64,000 nt of DNA from Bin87 sp965232895 (GCA_965232895.1 OZ247430.1:3100001-3164000); one strand, 5' to 3'; counted from the first letter of the stretch, positions 17,064 through 26,178 are shown. Translations and numbers: made by a program. The notes: generated from the sequence alone by a model not told the origin.

Positions 17064-18875
17064 CTACTTCAGCTTCAGCGTCCAGATCGCGGTGACGTAC
17101 GGAACCAGGCTCCAGGGCTCATAGGAGGCCACGTCGGCGCCCAGGCCCCACGGAACGTTGGTGTTGAACCCGTCGCCCCAGTACGTCTGGTTCTTCAGGT
17201 ATGCGTACATCTCCGCATACGAGGCGGCGCGGGTGTCGGGGTTCAGGTCCGACAGACCCTTTTGCACGACCGGCGTGGTGGTGCTGGCCCAAGGCTCGTT
17301 CTCCCAGTTGTCCACCGCCCGCCAGGCGATGTCTGGGTTGAGGAATCCGCCCTGGGTGATGGAGGTGCCGTCGAACCGGCCTTCGTTGGTGCGCACCAGC
17401 ACGTCGCCGGGGTATTCCCGGTTGTTCCACTGCTGTCGGGTTGACGCCGCGTCGCCGACCTTCACTTCAACGTCCCACCCGAGTCCTTCCGTCCAGAAGT
17501 CCTTGTAGAGTTGGGCCAGGTCAGGCAACAGCGGCAGGTCACCGGCTTCCCAGGTGTAGATGACGAAGGAGATCTGCTCGCCGTTGGCGTCGGTGCCGTC
17601 GCTGCCGTCGGCGCCGCCGTACCCGATGGACATCAGCAATTCGCGGGCCCGGTCAACATCGTAGGCTCGCGGCCGCAGATCCTCGCTCCACCCCAGGGAG
17701 TTGGGGGTCACGTGGGCCCAGCTGTCGGCGTTCACCGACTCCGGGGTGTACAGGCCGTTGACGATGGCGTCCTTGTCGATGGCGTGCTCGGCGGCCTGAC
17801 GCGCTTCGACCGGGAAGCACCAAAGGTCTTCGGTCCAGCAGTCCACGTACACCACCCAGTTGTAGGACGACTCCTTCTGCCAGGCAATGGACGCTCCGTC
17901 GATGCTCTGCAGGTCGGGGATCATGTTGATATTCGATTCGATGAGTTGGGCCTGCCCGTTGCGGAGGGCAGCCAGGCGACCGGCCGGCTCGGGTACGACC
18001 TCGATGGTCAGAGTGTCGAACGTAACGCTGCGGTCTTCAGAAAAGCCATTTTCGGTGGTCCAGAAGAAGTCGTCGAACTTCTCGAAGGAGTACTTCTGCT
18101 CCAGCACGAAATCGGTCACGCTCATGGGGCCGATGCCGATGGGGTCGCTTTCGTAGCCTTCGAAGCCGGTGGCGCCGGCGCGCTCACGCATGGCGGCTTC
18201 GGGGACGATCATCGGGCTGGCGCCCTGGGAATTCTCGGACCAGTTGAAGGCGAAGTCCAGGCGCACGGTCTTGAAGTTGACCTGTACCTGGTCGTCGGCC
18301 GGGCCTTTGCTCACGCCTTCAATCAGATTTGCCAAGGCCACGTCGCGGGGTTCGTAGTACCCGGCATCCAGCAGTTCAAAGGCTTCCGCTCCGACCCGGC
18401 TGTTCAGGTTGAAGTACACGTCGTCGCGAGTGATGACGTTGCCGTCGTGGGCGGTGATGAACCCGTCGTTTACGGAGAATGTCCAGACCTTCCCGTCGTC
18501 GCTGACCGACCAGTCCTTGGCCACCGCCGGGGTGAGTTCGCTGCCGCCGGCTCCACCCACCAGCGCGGTCTGGAAGATGCGCTGGAACTTGAGGTCTTCG
18601 CCTTCAGTCAGCAGCGGGTCGAATTTGCCGTTACCGATGTTGGTGACCAGCAGCGTGACGTGACCACCGGTCTCCTCGGCCATGGCTGCGGAATCGGTGG
18701 TTTCGGGCATGGCGGTAGGAGCCGCCGATTCAGAACTGGCGGGAGGCGCCGTAGGAGCGACCGCCGGGGCTGCGGGCGCTTCGGACGCGCCGCCGCAGGC
18801 TACCGCAGCGATCAGACCTGCTCCCAGGCCAACCGCGGCCAGCAGCCGCAGGTTCATATATCGTTTCAATCCCAT
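17064..18875 (-). CDS. ABC transporter substrate-binding lipoprotein, family 5
   Basis: 603-residue extracytoplasmic receptor of the DppA/OppA type. A signal peptide ends at lipobox IAAVAC with Cys27 lipidated, followed by an Ala/Pro/Ser-rich spacer (to about residue 70) and then the family 5 binding fold (SVSDDGKVWTFSVNDGFITAHDG, typical of this family). It is the first gene of the importer operon and has a strong Shine-Dalgarno sequence AGGAGGG 12 bases before the ATG. It captures the solute outside the membrane and delivers it to the two permeases. Peptides are the default guess, but family 5 receptors also bind nickel chelates, sugars and other compounds. Confidence 0.93.
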   Translation of the reverse strand: MGLKRYMNLRLLAAVGLGAGLIAAVACGGASEAPAAPAVAPTAPPASSESAAPTAMPETTDSAAMAEETGGHVTLLVTNIGNGKFDPLLTEGEDLKFQRIFQTALVGGAGGSELTPAVAKDWSVSDDGKVWTFSVNDGFITAHDGNVITRDDVYFNLNSRVGAEAFELLDAGYYEPRDVALANLIEGVSKGPADDQVQVNFKTVRLDFAFNWSENSQGASPMIVPEAAMRERAGATGFEGYESDPIGIGPMSVTDFVLEQKYSFEKFDDFFWTTENGFSEDRSVTFDTLTIEVVPEPAGRLAALRNGQAQLIESNINMIPDLQSIDGASIAWQKESSYNWVVYVDCWTEDLWCFPVEARQAAEHAIDKDAIVNGLYTPESVNADSWAHVTPNSLGWSEDLRPRAYDVDRARELLMSIGYGGADGSDGTDANGEQISFVIYTWEAGDLPLLPDLAQLYKDFWTEGLGWDVEVKVGDAASTRQQWNNREYPGDVLVRTNEGRFDGTSITQGGFLNPDIAWRAVDNWENEPWASTTTPVVQKGLSDLNPDTRAASYAEMYAYLKNQTYWGDGFNTNVPWGLGADVASYEPWSLVPYVTAIWTLKLK

Positions 18876-19014
18876 TGTTTGATGTTCCCTCCTTTTGGAA
18901 AGGGCAGGCAGCGCACGTCTCTGTCACGCCGTCGCGTTACGGATGTCGAACGATTAAACGGGGATAATGCTTGGTTGTCAAGATTGGATTACGAATTCAT
19001 TCCAACTTGCAAGC

Positions 19015-19056
19015 GAATTCCACTAACCGTTGTGCTAGCATGGTTAGTGTCGAATT
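19015..19056. promoter_or_regulatory. Palindromic operator-like sequence between divergent genes
   Basis: CACTAACC (19021-19028) and GGTTAGTG (19042-19049) are inverted repeats 13 bases apart, themselves flanked by GAATTC on both sides. The site lies between the divergent importer operon and the small membrane protein gene, where a dimeric regulator could bind. No regulator gene is adjacent. Confidence 0.35.
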
Positions 19057-19069
19057 CTACCCTCAAAAC

Positions 19070-19426
19070 ATGAAGGCAATCGGAAAAGCAATCATGTTCA
19101 CTCCCACCAAGCTGTTTTACATCATCAGCGCGGCCGTGGTCGGCAGCGCGGCCGGCGGCTACGTGGCCTGGGCCATCGCCTCGCGGTTCGCCAGGATCTC
19201 CGAGCTGAACGATCGAGCCATCGTGGAGCCGCACGTGCTGATCGTGCTGTGTGTGACCGGGGGAATCCTGGCTTTCCCCCTGGGAGCCGCGGCCGGTCTG
19301 TTCGGCGCGGTGGTGGTCAACCGGGTGGTGGAGTCTTTGCGCCGCTCCCGGGGCAGAGGCGGCGAGGCCGACAACGCGTCGTGGGTGACACAGCGTCCCA
19401 CGACGGATGACCGCCCCGGCGAATAG
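19070..19426 (+). CDS. Small membrane protein, unknown
   Basis: About 118 residues from the ATG at 19070 (an ATG at 19094 preceded by GGAAAA is equally possible). Two hydrophobic helices are visible: LFYIISAAVVGSAAGGYVAW and VLIVLCVTGGILAFPLGAAA, joined by a polar loop, with a charged cytoplasmic tail (RRSRGRGGEADN). No family recognised and no enzyme motif. It is divergent from the peptide importer and separate from the cupin gene, which has its own promoter. Confidence 0.55.
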   Translation: MKAIGKAIMFTPTKLFYIISAAVVGSAAGGYVAWAIASRFARISELNDRAIVEPHVLIVLCVTGGILAFPLGAAAGLFGAVVVNRVVESLRRSRGRGGEADNASWVTQRPTTDDRPGE

Positions 19427-19432
19427 CGCGGT

Positions 19433-19438
19433 TATAAT
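19433..19438 (+). promoter_or_regulatory. -10 element of the cupin gene
   Basis: TATAAT, 33 bases upstream of the cupin ATG; no convincing -35 hexamer, so recognition may need an activator. Confidence 0.4.
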
Positions 19439-19471
19439 TGGCGGCAATCCGCAGCGCCCAGGAGTTGTCTT

Positions 19472-19840
19472 ATGCCCCAGTTCGTGCGTGTTTTCACCGG
19501 TCCCGACGGCCAGTCCCGTCTCGAGCATTACGACCCGCCCTTTGAGGACTTCCGGGACACCGAAGGGTCCTACGGGAGGGGCACGCCGATGCAGGCCACC
19601 AGCGGCCTGACCATACGCATTTCGCCCCCCGACTACTTTCTCGACTTTCACTGCGCACCCCGGCGGCAGTACACGGTAACCCTCGCCGGGCAGGCTGAAA
19701 TCGGGTTGAGCGATGGCACCACGCACCGGGTGGGGCCCGGTGACGTCCTGCTGGCCGAAGACCTGACCGGCCAGGGACACACGACGCGCGTGGTCGGCGA
19801 CGAGCAAAGAGTGTACCTGGTCATTCCACTGGCGGACTGA
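19472..19840 (+). CDS. Cupin-domain protein
   Basis: 122-residue single-domain protein. The second half reads as a cupin beta barrel: FHCAPRRQYTVTLAGQAEIGLSDGTTHRVGPGDVLLAEDLTGQGHTTR covers motif 1 and motif 2, shortened here as YTVTLAGQAEI and VGPGDVLLAED. The usual metal-binding histidines of motif 1 are mostly replaced (one His before RRQY region), while GHTT supplies a later histidine, so metal binding is uncertain. AGGAG at 19460-19464 precedes the ATG. Function unknown; small cupins act as isomerases, dioxygenases or ligand-binding proteins. Confidence 0.7.
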   Translation: MPQFVRVFTGPDGQSRLEHYDPPFEDFRDTEGSYGRGTPMQATSGLTIRISPPDYFLDFHCAPRRQYTVTLAGQAEIGLSDGTTHRVGPGDVLLAEDLTGQGHTTRVVGDEQRVYLVIPLAD

Positions 19841-19946
19841 CAGCACGTCACGCAGTCAACATCGCAACGGCGGCCGAGAGGTTGCCCGGGTTATGCCGGC
19901 GCTGCCGCACTCCCGGGCATCTCTGCCGTGACCCTGGAATAGCCCG

Positions 19947-21254
19947 GTGCGAGGGATCGCGCATCGCCTGAACTCTGCCCGGGACCCGAACAGCCAGGGC
20001 GGGCTTTTCTACGGGTGGTGGGTACTCGCCGCCGCGGTTGTACTGGGCTTCTCTGCCTTTGGAGTGGTGATCCCGGGGTACCTGGCCTTTTCGGTTCACA
20101 TTCGTGATGAACTCAGCCTGACCTCCGGTCAATCCGCGTTTGTGGTCGGGGCAGCGTGGGGCGTGGGAGACGTCACCTCGCTGGCGGCGGGGTGGCTGGC
20201 CGACCGCTATGGCGCCCGCCGCTTGATCCTGGCCGGGGGCCTGCTCGCTGGACTCGGCTTCGCCGCGCTGGCTTTCGCGGACTCGTTCTGGTCCATCGTG
20301 GCGACCTATTCCGTGGTCGCTTCACTGGGACGCGGCCTGGGTATCTTTCCGACCCTGATGACGGCGGTCAACCAGTGGTTCGAGCAGCGCAAGGCATTCG
20401 CCCTGGCGGCGATCAATACGGCCGTGGTGGCCGGCGCGGCGGCCATACTCCCGGCGCTGAGCATCGCGTCAGAGCAGATTGGCTGGAGACCCACGGCGAT
20501 CTTCGCCGGCCTCCTGGTGTGCATTTTGACCCTCCCGGCTGCGGCGATCATCCGCAGCCGACCCGAGGACCTGGGTCTGCAACCCTACGGCGCGGGCGCG
20601 ATCGACGCGGCCACGCCCCGGAGAAACTCGAGGCTTGCTGGGGTTGCCGGACCCCGGAGGCTGGAATACTCCGCGACCCAGGCGCTGGTGACGCTTTCCT
20701 TCTGGGCGCTGACGGTGGGCGCCGCCCTGCGCACGATTCCGTCCGACGCGCTGGTCATCAACCAGATCCCCATCCTGATCTGGAAAGGCGTGGCCGAAAA
20801 GCGGACCTCCATCTACCTGTCAATCACCTATTTCGCCACCATCCCGGCCCGGTTCGGCATGGGTCTCGCCGCTGCGTGGGCGTCGCCCCGCTGGCTGCTG
20901 AGCGGAGCCATGGCCCTGGTCGCCCTTTGCTCCGTCGCCGCCCTCCTGCTGGACGGGGACGCGGTGGCCTGGTTCCTGATCGTCTCCTCCGCTGCCGGCC
21001 AGGGCGTGAGCGCTCTGGCCTGGATCACCGTGGGCGAATACTTCGGCCGGCGCAGCTTCGGGACGCTGGTGGGAGTCATGACGCTGTTCTACGGCATCAG
21101 CGGGCCCATCGTCCCGGCCGCGGCCGGATGGGTGTTTGACCGCACGGGCAGTTTCGTCCCGGTCCTGGTGGCCGTCGGCGTGCTCCAGATGATCTCGGCG
21201 GGCGCGTTCCTGCTGGCAAAGCGGCCCGGCGAAGCCACCGCCACCGAGGAGTAG
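19947..21254 (+). CDS. MFS transporter
   Basis: 435-residue major facilitator protein with about 12 transmembrane helices. The start GGLFYGWWVLAAAVV is typical of the oxalate/formate and monocarboxylate-like MFS branch. The loop between helices 2 and 3 is GWLADRYGARRLI, the family's GxLaDrxGrrxxl motif. A GTG start at 19947 is used; no strong ribosome binding site. A second MFS gene with the same FYGW start lies 1.2 kb away on the other strand, so the two may be paralogues. Substrate unknown, likely a small organic anion. Confidence 0.88.
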   Translation: MRGIAHRLNSARDPNSQGGLFYGWWVLAAAVVLGFSAFGVVIPGYLAFSVHIRDELSLTSGQSAFVVGAAWGVGDVTSLAAGWLADRYGARRLILAGGLLAGLGFAALAFADSFWSIVATYSVVASLGRGLGIFPTLMTAVNQWFEQRKAFALAAINTAVVAGAAAILPALSIASEQIGWRPTAIFAGLLVCILTLPAAAIIRSRPEDLGLQPYGAGAIDAATPRRNSRLAGVAGPRRLEYSATQALVTLSFWALTVGAALRTIPSDALVINQIPILIWKGVAEKRTSIYLSITYFATIPARFGMGLAAAWASPRWLLSGAMALVALCSVAALLLDGDAVAWFLIVSSAAGQGVSALAWITVGEYFGRRSFGTLVGVMTLFYGISGPIVPAAAGWVFDRTGSFVPVLVAVGVLQMISAGAFLLAKRPGEATATEE

Positions 21255-21417
21255 CGACCCTGAGCGACCCGCCAGAGAGAGGCGCAGGCCGGATTTGGCC
21301 CGACGCCGGGGCATCTACTCCGGCTGATGGATGCCGTTCACGGCCGGCGACATGGCAGACGAGTACGGCACGGAATCTTTAGCCCCCGCCGCAGTCAGGT
21401 TGTGCGGTCTTTCGTGG

Positions 21418-21423
21418 TATAGT
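21418..21423 (+). promoter_or_regulatory. -10 element of the toxin-antitoxin operon
   Basis: TATAGT, about 58 bases upstream of the antitoxin ATG; the -35 region is poor, as expected for an autoregulated promoter. Confidence 0.35.
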
Positions 21424-21480
21424 TCGCTTGTTCGGCAAGCGTTGCGACGTTTCCAGTGGGCATCGCCTGAGGGAGAGATT

Positions 21481-21816
21481 ATGCCTGACTTCCTGCATAG
21501 TTTGGGTTTGCCAGACGAGTTGGTTGTGGATTTCGTGGTTGCCGCGGAAGGGCGTGGCCTGACCCCTGACGAGTACGCAGCAGACCTGTTGCTGCGGGCG
21601 TTTCGGCTTGGGGTCGGTCGGCCGGGACGAACGTTTACCGTGCCAGCGACTTCCGAAGAACTTTTCCGGCAAGACGGCTTTCGCGTGGTAGGGCGTTGCA
21701 ACGGCGAAGTGGAGTTTGCTTCTTCATCCGGGTTGTCGTTCGAGCAAGCTTCCGACGCTTTGCTGGACGCCATTCTCGCCGATAGCGAGTCGCGTGAGCT
21801 GTATTTGACGAAGTAG
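21481..21816 (+). CDS. Putative antitoxin of a PIN-type toxin-antitoxin pair
   Basis: 111 residues from the ATG at 21481, which has GAGGGAGAG just upstream; the longer frame lacks support. The N-terminal half (LPDELVVDFVVAAEGRGLTPDEYAADLLLRAF) looks like a short DNA-binding helical segment of the ribbon-helix-helix or MetJ/Arc kind. The C-terminal half (GEVEFASSSGLSFEQASDAL) is acidic and would wrap the toxin. Identity as antitoxin rests mainly on position: the PIN-domain gene starts 5 bases after the stop codon. Not a recognised named antitoxin family. Confidence 0.65.
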   Translation: MPDFLHSLGLPDELVVDFVVAAEGRGLTPDEYAADLLLRAFRLGVGRPGRTFTVPATSEELFRQDGFRVVGRCNGEVEFASSSGLSFEQASDALLDAILADSESRELYLTK

Positions 21817-21821
21817 ATATC

Positions 21822-22241
21822 GTGCGGGTGGTGGCGGATACCAGCGCGTTGTTGACGCAGGCACGGAGTGGCTTGCGCGACAGCCTGTTATGGCGCGGTT
21901 TCGCCTCGGGCGCACTGGCGCCATTGGTTTGCGAAGACACCTACCGGGAGTTTCGTCGGAAGTTGTCGGAATGCCGTTTAGGATTGTCGGTGGGAGTGCA
22001 GACCGAGATCTTGGCTGAGTATTTATCGTACGCCGAGTACGTGGAAAAGGTGCCCCAGGGGTACGATTACGGTCTGAGTGGGGTAGACCGGGTGATGCTT
22101 GACTTGGCGTTGTGGCGTGAAGCCGATGTTCTCATCACGCTGGATGGCGCTTTGCTCAACCTGGACCGCAAGGGACATTTTGACCTGAGGATAATGCGAG
22201 TGGGTGAATTCATGTCGGAATTCGGTTCGGGAAGGGAGTGA
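21822..22241 (+). CDS. PIN-domain toxin (COG1569-like)
   Basis: 139-residue PIN-fold ribonuclease. The start (GTG) gives MRVVADTSALLTQARSG, in which Asp6 is the first metal ligand. Others are the acidic residue in CEDTYREF and the aspartates in GVDRVMLDLALWREADVLITLD, the standard PIN C-terminal acidic cluster. VapC-like toxins cleave specific RNAs until bound by their antitoxin. The very close spacing behind the 111-residue gene and the terminator after this gene define a two-gene operon. Confidence 0.82.
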   Translation: MRVVADTSALLTQARSGLRDSLLWRGFASGALAPLVCEDTYREFRRKLSECRLGLSVGVQTEILAEYLSYAEYVEKVPQGYDYGLSGVDRVMLDLALWREADVLITLDGALLNLDRKGHFDLRIMRVGEFMSEFGSGRE

Positions 22242-22243
22242 AA

Positions 22244-22303
22244 AAGCCCTCTTCCTGTCAAGTGGGAGCGTCAATCTCCAAACCTCCAAATGGAGGGCTT
22301 TTG
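22244..22303 (+). terminator. Terminator of the PIN toxin-antitoxin operon
   Basis: AAGCCCTC (22244-22251) pairs with GAGGGCTT (22293-22300), with an inner CCTCCA/TGGAGG hairpin and TTTT at the end. It starts right after the toxin stop codon. Confidence 0.65.
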
Positions 22304-22415
22304 CATGTTGCAGCAAGGGCCGGCGCCGATGCAGCTGGTTTCGGATGTGCTACGTGCTGGCGCGAAAGCCGGTAATCCGGTGAGCGCTCCGGGCCATTGC
22401 CTTGTCTCCGGCTGC

Positions 22416-23744
22416 TCAAGCCCGCAGTCCCAGCAGATCAGCGTCATGGGACTGAGACGGCGACGGGCGCGGGTTGCCCAAGAGGACTAAGCAAAGGCAC
22501 CCGATGGAGCCAACGACCATTGTTGCCGCTGAAAACATGAATAACGATTGTTGGAACTGGATGATCGAGCCATACGCTCCCCCCGCTAAGAATGTGATTA
22601 CGTGAGCTGGCGCGATGGATATGCCAGTGATGGTCCCAAAGTTGCTCCTGCCGAAATAGACGCCGCGCGCCGCCAGGGCCAACGGGATTAGCCCCCCGTA
22701 CGCAATGCCCATGAGCACAGCGAACGAGAACGCTATTGGCGCTGCCTCAGCAAATAGCAGCAAGCCGGTCGCTACAACCTGCAACGCAGCGCAGCCGAAC
22801 ATCGCCCACCTGATGGGCACTCGATCGCCAATCATTCCCACCACTCCGGTCCCGACCAGTGAACTCAGCGTTAAAACCACGGATACGATGCCGGCTTCCG
22901 ATGAAAAACCGCGTTCTTCTATCAGTAACCGCGGGATAAAGGGGATAACCACAAGCGACATGGAGGAGCTGAATCCGATACCCAAGGTCATCATCCAGAA
23001 CGCCCGCGTTCGCATCGCCTCGCGCCACGTGTAGTCGGGAAATACGACGACGTTGTCCGATTGATCTGACGCAGCCTCGGTGTCGCTGGCGGGATCGATA
23101 CCATCGGGGAGCTGGCCATTGTCCTCCGGTCGATTTCGCACAAATCTTGACAAGGGCCAGATGAGCGCCAGCAACACTGCTGCCACGACCAACCATGCCG
23201 CCGGAGTATTGACAGTCCCCAGCAACCCTGCCGCTATGCCGAGCGCCGAGACAACAATTCCGGCAGCAACTGAGGGCAACAACATCACGCCCATCGCGGT
23301 GGCTCGGCGTCGCCGGAACCAGTTGTTCACCGCCGCCGCCATCGGCAACTGCGAACCAGCGGTCGATCCGGCGACCAGCGCCAGTAGCGACAGGTAGTAG
23401 ATCGGCGTGAAGTGCGACCCCGCCAGGAGCGCGAACCCGACGCCCATGGACGCAAATCCCCATACGACCATGCGACGGGATCCCCAGCGGTCAACCGCCC
23501 ATCCCACGAACGGCAAAAGCAACATCGGGAACACGGACTGCAACAGCGACAACCCGATTACGAACCCAATACCGCCGGAACCGTAAGACAGTTGATCACC
23601 CAGCAATGCACTGGCAATTTTCGGCATGCCGAAGCCGTTGCCGGTCAGAGCGAGGACAAATGCTCCGACCAGAACCAGGCGCCAGCCGTAGAACCGCCTC
23701 CGGCGCGGCGGCGCTGCCTCACCCACGGTTACCGAATTATCCAT
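22416..23744 (-). CDS. MFS transporter
   Basis: 442-residue major facilitator transporter with 12 predicted helices. The N-terminus FYGWRLVLVGAFVLA and the loop GWAVDRWGSRRMVV mark the same branch as the MFS gene at 19947. A polar loop of about 40 residues after helix 6 (DGIDPASDTEAASDQ) is cytoplasmic. The second half has the repeat of the MFS loop (GMIGDRVPIRW). Substrate unknown. It lies immediately downstream of the terminator of the FAD monooxygenase gene on the same strand, so it could share function with that enzyme, for example import of its substrate, but this is inference from position only. Confidence 0.88.
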   Translation of the reverse strand: MDNSVTVGEAAPPRRRRFYGWRLVLVGAFVLALTGNGFGMPKIASALLGDQLSYGSGGIGFVIGLSLLQSVFPMLLLPFVGWAVDRWGSRRMVVWGFASMGVGFALLAGSHFTPIYYLSLLALVAGSTAGSQLPMAAAVNNWFRRRRATAMGVMLLPSVAAGIVVSALGIAAGLLGTVNTPAAWLVVAAVLLALIWPLSRFVRNRPEDNGQLPDGIDPASDTEAASDQSDNVVVFPDYTWREAMRTRAFWMMTLGIGFSSSMSLVVIPFIPRLLIEERGFSSEAGIVSVVLTLSSLVGTGVVGMIGDRVPIRWAMFGCAALQVVATGLLLFAEAAPIAFSFAVLMGIAYGGLIPLALAARGVYFGRSNFGTITGISIAPAHVITFLAGGAYGSIIQFQQSLFMFSAATMVVGSIGCLCLVLLGNPRPSPSQSHDADLLGLRA

Positions 23745-23800
23745 CTCGCAGCCCGTCGTTCAGGTAGCGCTTTTCCAACACTCGGACCGGCGCGAAAAGC

Positions 23801-23834
23801 GAGCAGGGGCGGGTTGGAAATCCCGTCCCTGCTC
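23801..23834 (-). terminator. Terminator after the FAD monooxygenase gene
   Basis: Thirteen-base near-perfect stem (23801-23813 with 23822-23834, GAGCAGGGGCGGG and its partner) with an 8-base loop; on the minus strand it is followed by GCTTTTCGC. Confidence 0.65.
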
Positions 23835-23878
23835 TTTCGCCACGGATTGAATTTACATGTGCCGGAGATTGCTCCAGC

Positions 23879-25513
23879 CTAATCCAGGGTGAAGCCCTCG
23901 TAGCCGTTGGCGGCGACTTCGGCGCGCTTGGCGCGCATGACCGGCGCGGTGTCCGGCGCGGTGAGCAGCACCCGGGCCTTGCCGGGGATGTTGGCGCCCA
24001 CGAACCAGGAGTCGGCCTGCGTCCGCAGGATGTTCTCGCTGTCATCCTTCATGTGCTGCACCCAGGCTTCCTCGGCTTCGGGAGTGGCCATGATCCGCGT
24101 GTGACCGGCGTCCCGCACGTGGGCGATGGCGTCGGTGACCCACTCCACCAGCGGCTCCGCGGACCGGGGGAAGTTGCCCACGGAGGCGGCGTTGATGGTG
24201 AAAATGTTGGGGAAGCCGTAGCTGGACATTCCCATGTAGGTGCGGGGGCCGTTGGCGAACTTTTCCTTGAGCACCTCGCCGCCGATGCCCTCGATGTGAA
24301 TCAGGTTGAGAGGGCCGGTGACGGCGTCGTAGCCGGTGGCGAAGATGATGGCGTCCAGTTCGTACTCGCTGCCGCTTTCCAGCTGGATGCCCCGGGGGGT
24401 CAGCCGCGCAATCGGGTCTTCGCGGACGTCAACCAGCAGGACGTTGTCGCGGTTGTACACCTCATAGTAGCCGCTCTCGCAGGGCAGCCGCTTGGAGCCG
24501 AACATGTGGTTCTTGGGCACCAGCTTCTCAGCGACTTCGGGATCGTGAACCCGCTCGCGAATCTTGTTGCGCACGAACTCGGCATAATCCTCGTTGGCCT
24601 CACCCGGCATCATGATGTCGTAGAAGTTAGAGAGCCACTTCTTGAAACCGGGCTCGGCCCACAGCCGCTCGTACTGTTCCAGCTTCTCATCTTCGGAAAC
24701 CGCCAGCGCGGAACGAGTATCAAACTCGTGCATGAACGAACCGGGGGTGGACAAGCACTGCTCGAAAATCTCGGGGTAGTGGTTCTTGATGTAGTCCTGC
24801 GTCTCCGGGTCGATGACCGCATTGCGGAGGGGCACACAGTAATTGGCGGTGCGCTGGAAGACCGTCAGGTGGGCGACTTCACCCACGATTTCCGGTATCA
24901 ACTGGACGGCGGTGGCGCCGGTTCCGATGACGCCCACGCGCTTGCCGGCCAGGTCCATGCCCTCCTTGGGCCAGCGGTTGGTATGGCACCACGACCCTTC
25001 ATAACTCTCCAGGCCCTCGAACTCCGGGATGTAGCGGGCCGACAGGATGCCGATGGCGGTGATGACGAACTGCGCCCGCGCCTGGTAGCCATCGTCGGTC
25101 GTGACGTTCCAGCGGTTGGCGGGCTTGTCATAGACCAGGGATGCGACCCGAGAGTTGAACCTGATGTCGCGGCGCAGGTCGAACTTGTCGGCCACGTAGT
25201 TGAGGTAGCTCTCGTTCTCGGGCTGAGCGGAATAGTGTTCCTTCCACTCCCACTCCTGGAGAAGCTCCTCGGAGAAGGAATACCCGTAGGTGTAGCTCTC
25301 CGAGTCGAAGCGGGCCCCGGGGTACCGGTTCCAGTACCAGGTGCCACCGACGCCGTCGCCTTCCTCAAGGGATCGTACCGAGAATCCCAACCGGCGCAGC
25401 CGGTAAAGGGAGTACAACCCCGTGACTCCGGCGCCAATGACGACAACGTCAAATTCCTCCACGCCCCCGGCGGAATGCCCGTTGGTAGAAGTTTGCTGCA
25501 ACGACGTGGTCAT
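23879..25513 (-). CDS. Flavin-containing (Baeyer-Villiger type) monooxygenase
   Basis: 544-residue FAD- and NADPH-dependent monooxygenase that would insert oxygen next to a ketone or oxidise a heteroatom. The first Rossmann motif is GAGVTG (27-32), the second GTGATA (197-202). The Baeyer-Villiger fingerprint is present as Y171-x-G-x3-H177-x3-W181-P182. The ATG at 25513 has AGGAGGG directly upstream; the longer frame above it runs through tandem repeats and is rejected. Members of this family abound in SAR202-type Chloroflexota. Substrate cannot be predicted. Confidence 0.93.
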   Translation of the reverse strand: MTTSLQQTSTNGHSAGGVEEFDVVVIGAGVTGLYSLYRLRRLGFSVRSLEEGDGVGGTWYWNRYPGARFDSESYTYGYSFSEELLQEWEWKEHYSAQPENESYLNYVADKFDLRRDIRFNSRVASLVYDKPANRWNVTTDDGYQARAQFVITAIGILSARYIPEFEGLESYEGSWCHTNRWPKEGMDLAGKRVGVIGTGATAVQLIPEIVGEVAHLTVFQRTANYCVPLRNAVIDPETQDYIKNHYPEIFEQCLSTPGSFMHEFDTRSALAVSEDEKLEQYERLWAEPGFKKWLSNFYDIMMPGEANEDYAEFVRNKIRERVHDPEVAEKLVPKNHMFGSKRLPCESGYYEVYNRDNVLLVDVREDPIARLTPRGIQLESGSEYELDAIIFATGYDAVTGPLNLIHIEGIGGEVLKEKFANGPRTYMGMSSYGFPNIFTINAASVGNFPRSAEPLVEWVTDAIAHVRDAGHTRIMATPEAEEAWVQHMKDDSENILRTQADSWFVGANIPGKARVLLTAPDTAPVMRAKRAEVAANGYEGFTLD

Positions 25514-25767
25514 AAATCCCTCCTGTTGCCTGGCGACACGCGTCGGCCAAAAAGTGGTTACGGTGGGCCGATTATACACCGGGAACAGGCCCGCGGCGGC
25601 GGCCAAATCGCTCTCTCCGGCAATCGCTTGTACGACACCGGCAGACTGACATCGATGCACAGGATGGACAGGCACAGGATGGACAGGATATTGGCGGACG
25701 CGATAGAGGTTCAAATTACGCCATGATCCAAAGCGCCGAGACAATCAATAGATACAACCCGATCCTC
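25514..25767. other. Leader and repeat DNA upstream of the FAD monooxygenase
   Basis: No gene. It holds two tandem copies of GCACAGGATGGACAG (25657-25671 and 25672-25686), related to the repeats at 33.06 and 38.51 kb, and ends at repeat element B. Confidence 0.6.
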
Positions 25768-26090
25768 ACGCGTACCCAGTTTGCGGCGGAGGATCGTCAG
25801 GGCAATCGCACCATCGCCGTCATTCCTGCGCAAGCAGGAATCCAGTGATCGAATTCGTCAAATACGCTTCAAATTCGTTCGTTCTGTGACCAATGGACTC
25901 CGGCTTTCGCCGGAGTGACGGGCGTGGAGCCTATGATGCGATTGCCCTGGGGGAATCGTCAGAATCAGGATTTTCAAGATTTCGGGATTACCAGGATTGG
26001 AACCGTTCCATGGCGGAGATCTCCCAATCCTGTCCAATCATAAAATCCCGTAAATCCTGATTCTGACGGTCCCCCGAACTGGGTACGCGT
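25768..26090. repeat. Interspersed inverted-end element B (about 323 bp)
   Basis: Starts ACGCGTACCCAGTTT (25768-25782) and ends AACTGGGTACGCGT (26077-26090). Inside are the widespread hairpin type TCATTCCTGCGCAAGCAGGAAT (about 25824), a second hairpin CCGGCTTTCGCCGG (about 25903) and a half shared with element E (AATCAGGATTTTC ... AAATCCTGATTC). The 12-base CAACCCGATCCT occurs directly outside both ends (25755-25766 and 26094-26105), like a target duplication. Confidence 0.7.
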
Positions 26091-26172
26091 GAGCAACCCG
26101 ATCCTGTTTATCCGGTGCATCCATGTAAGAACCAACCGGACACTGGCCGCCGGCGGTGTCCCGCCCCGGTGC

Positions 26173-26178
26173 TATACT
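26173..26178 (+). promoter_or_regulatory. -10 element of the duplicated ferredoxin-fold gene
   Basis: TATACT, 60 bases upstream of the ATG at 26239. Confidence 0.35.

Noticed and set aside
17511..19073. 520-codon frame antisense to the family 5 receptor
   Set aside because: Shadow of the receptor gene; composition skewed to Gly/Val/Asp as expected from reverse reading.
22290..22490. 66-codon frame after the toxin-antitoxin terminator
   Set aside because: Starts inside the terminator, has no ribosome binding site and overlaps the end of the convergent MFS gene.
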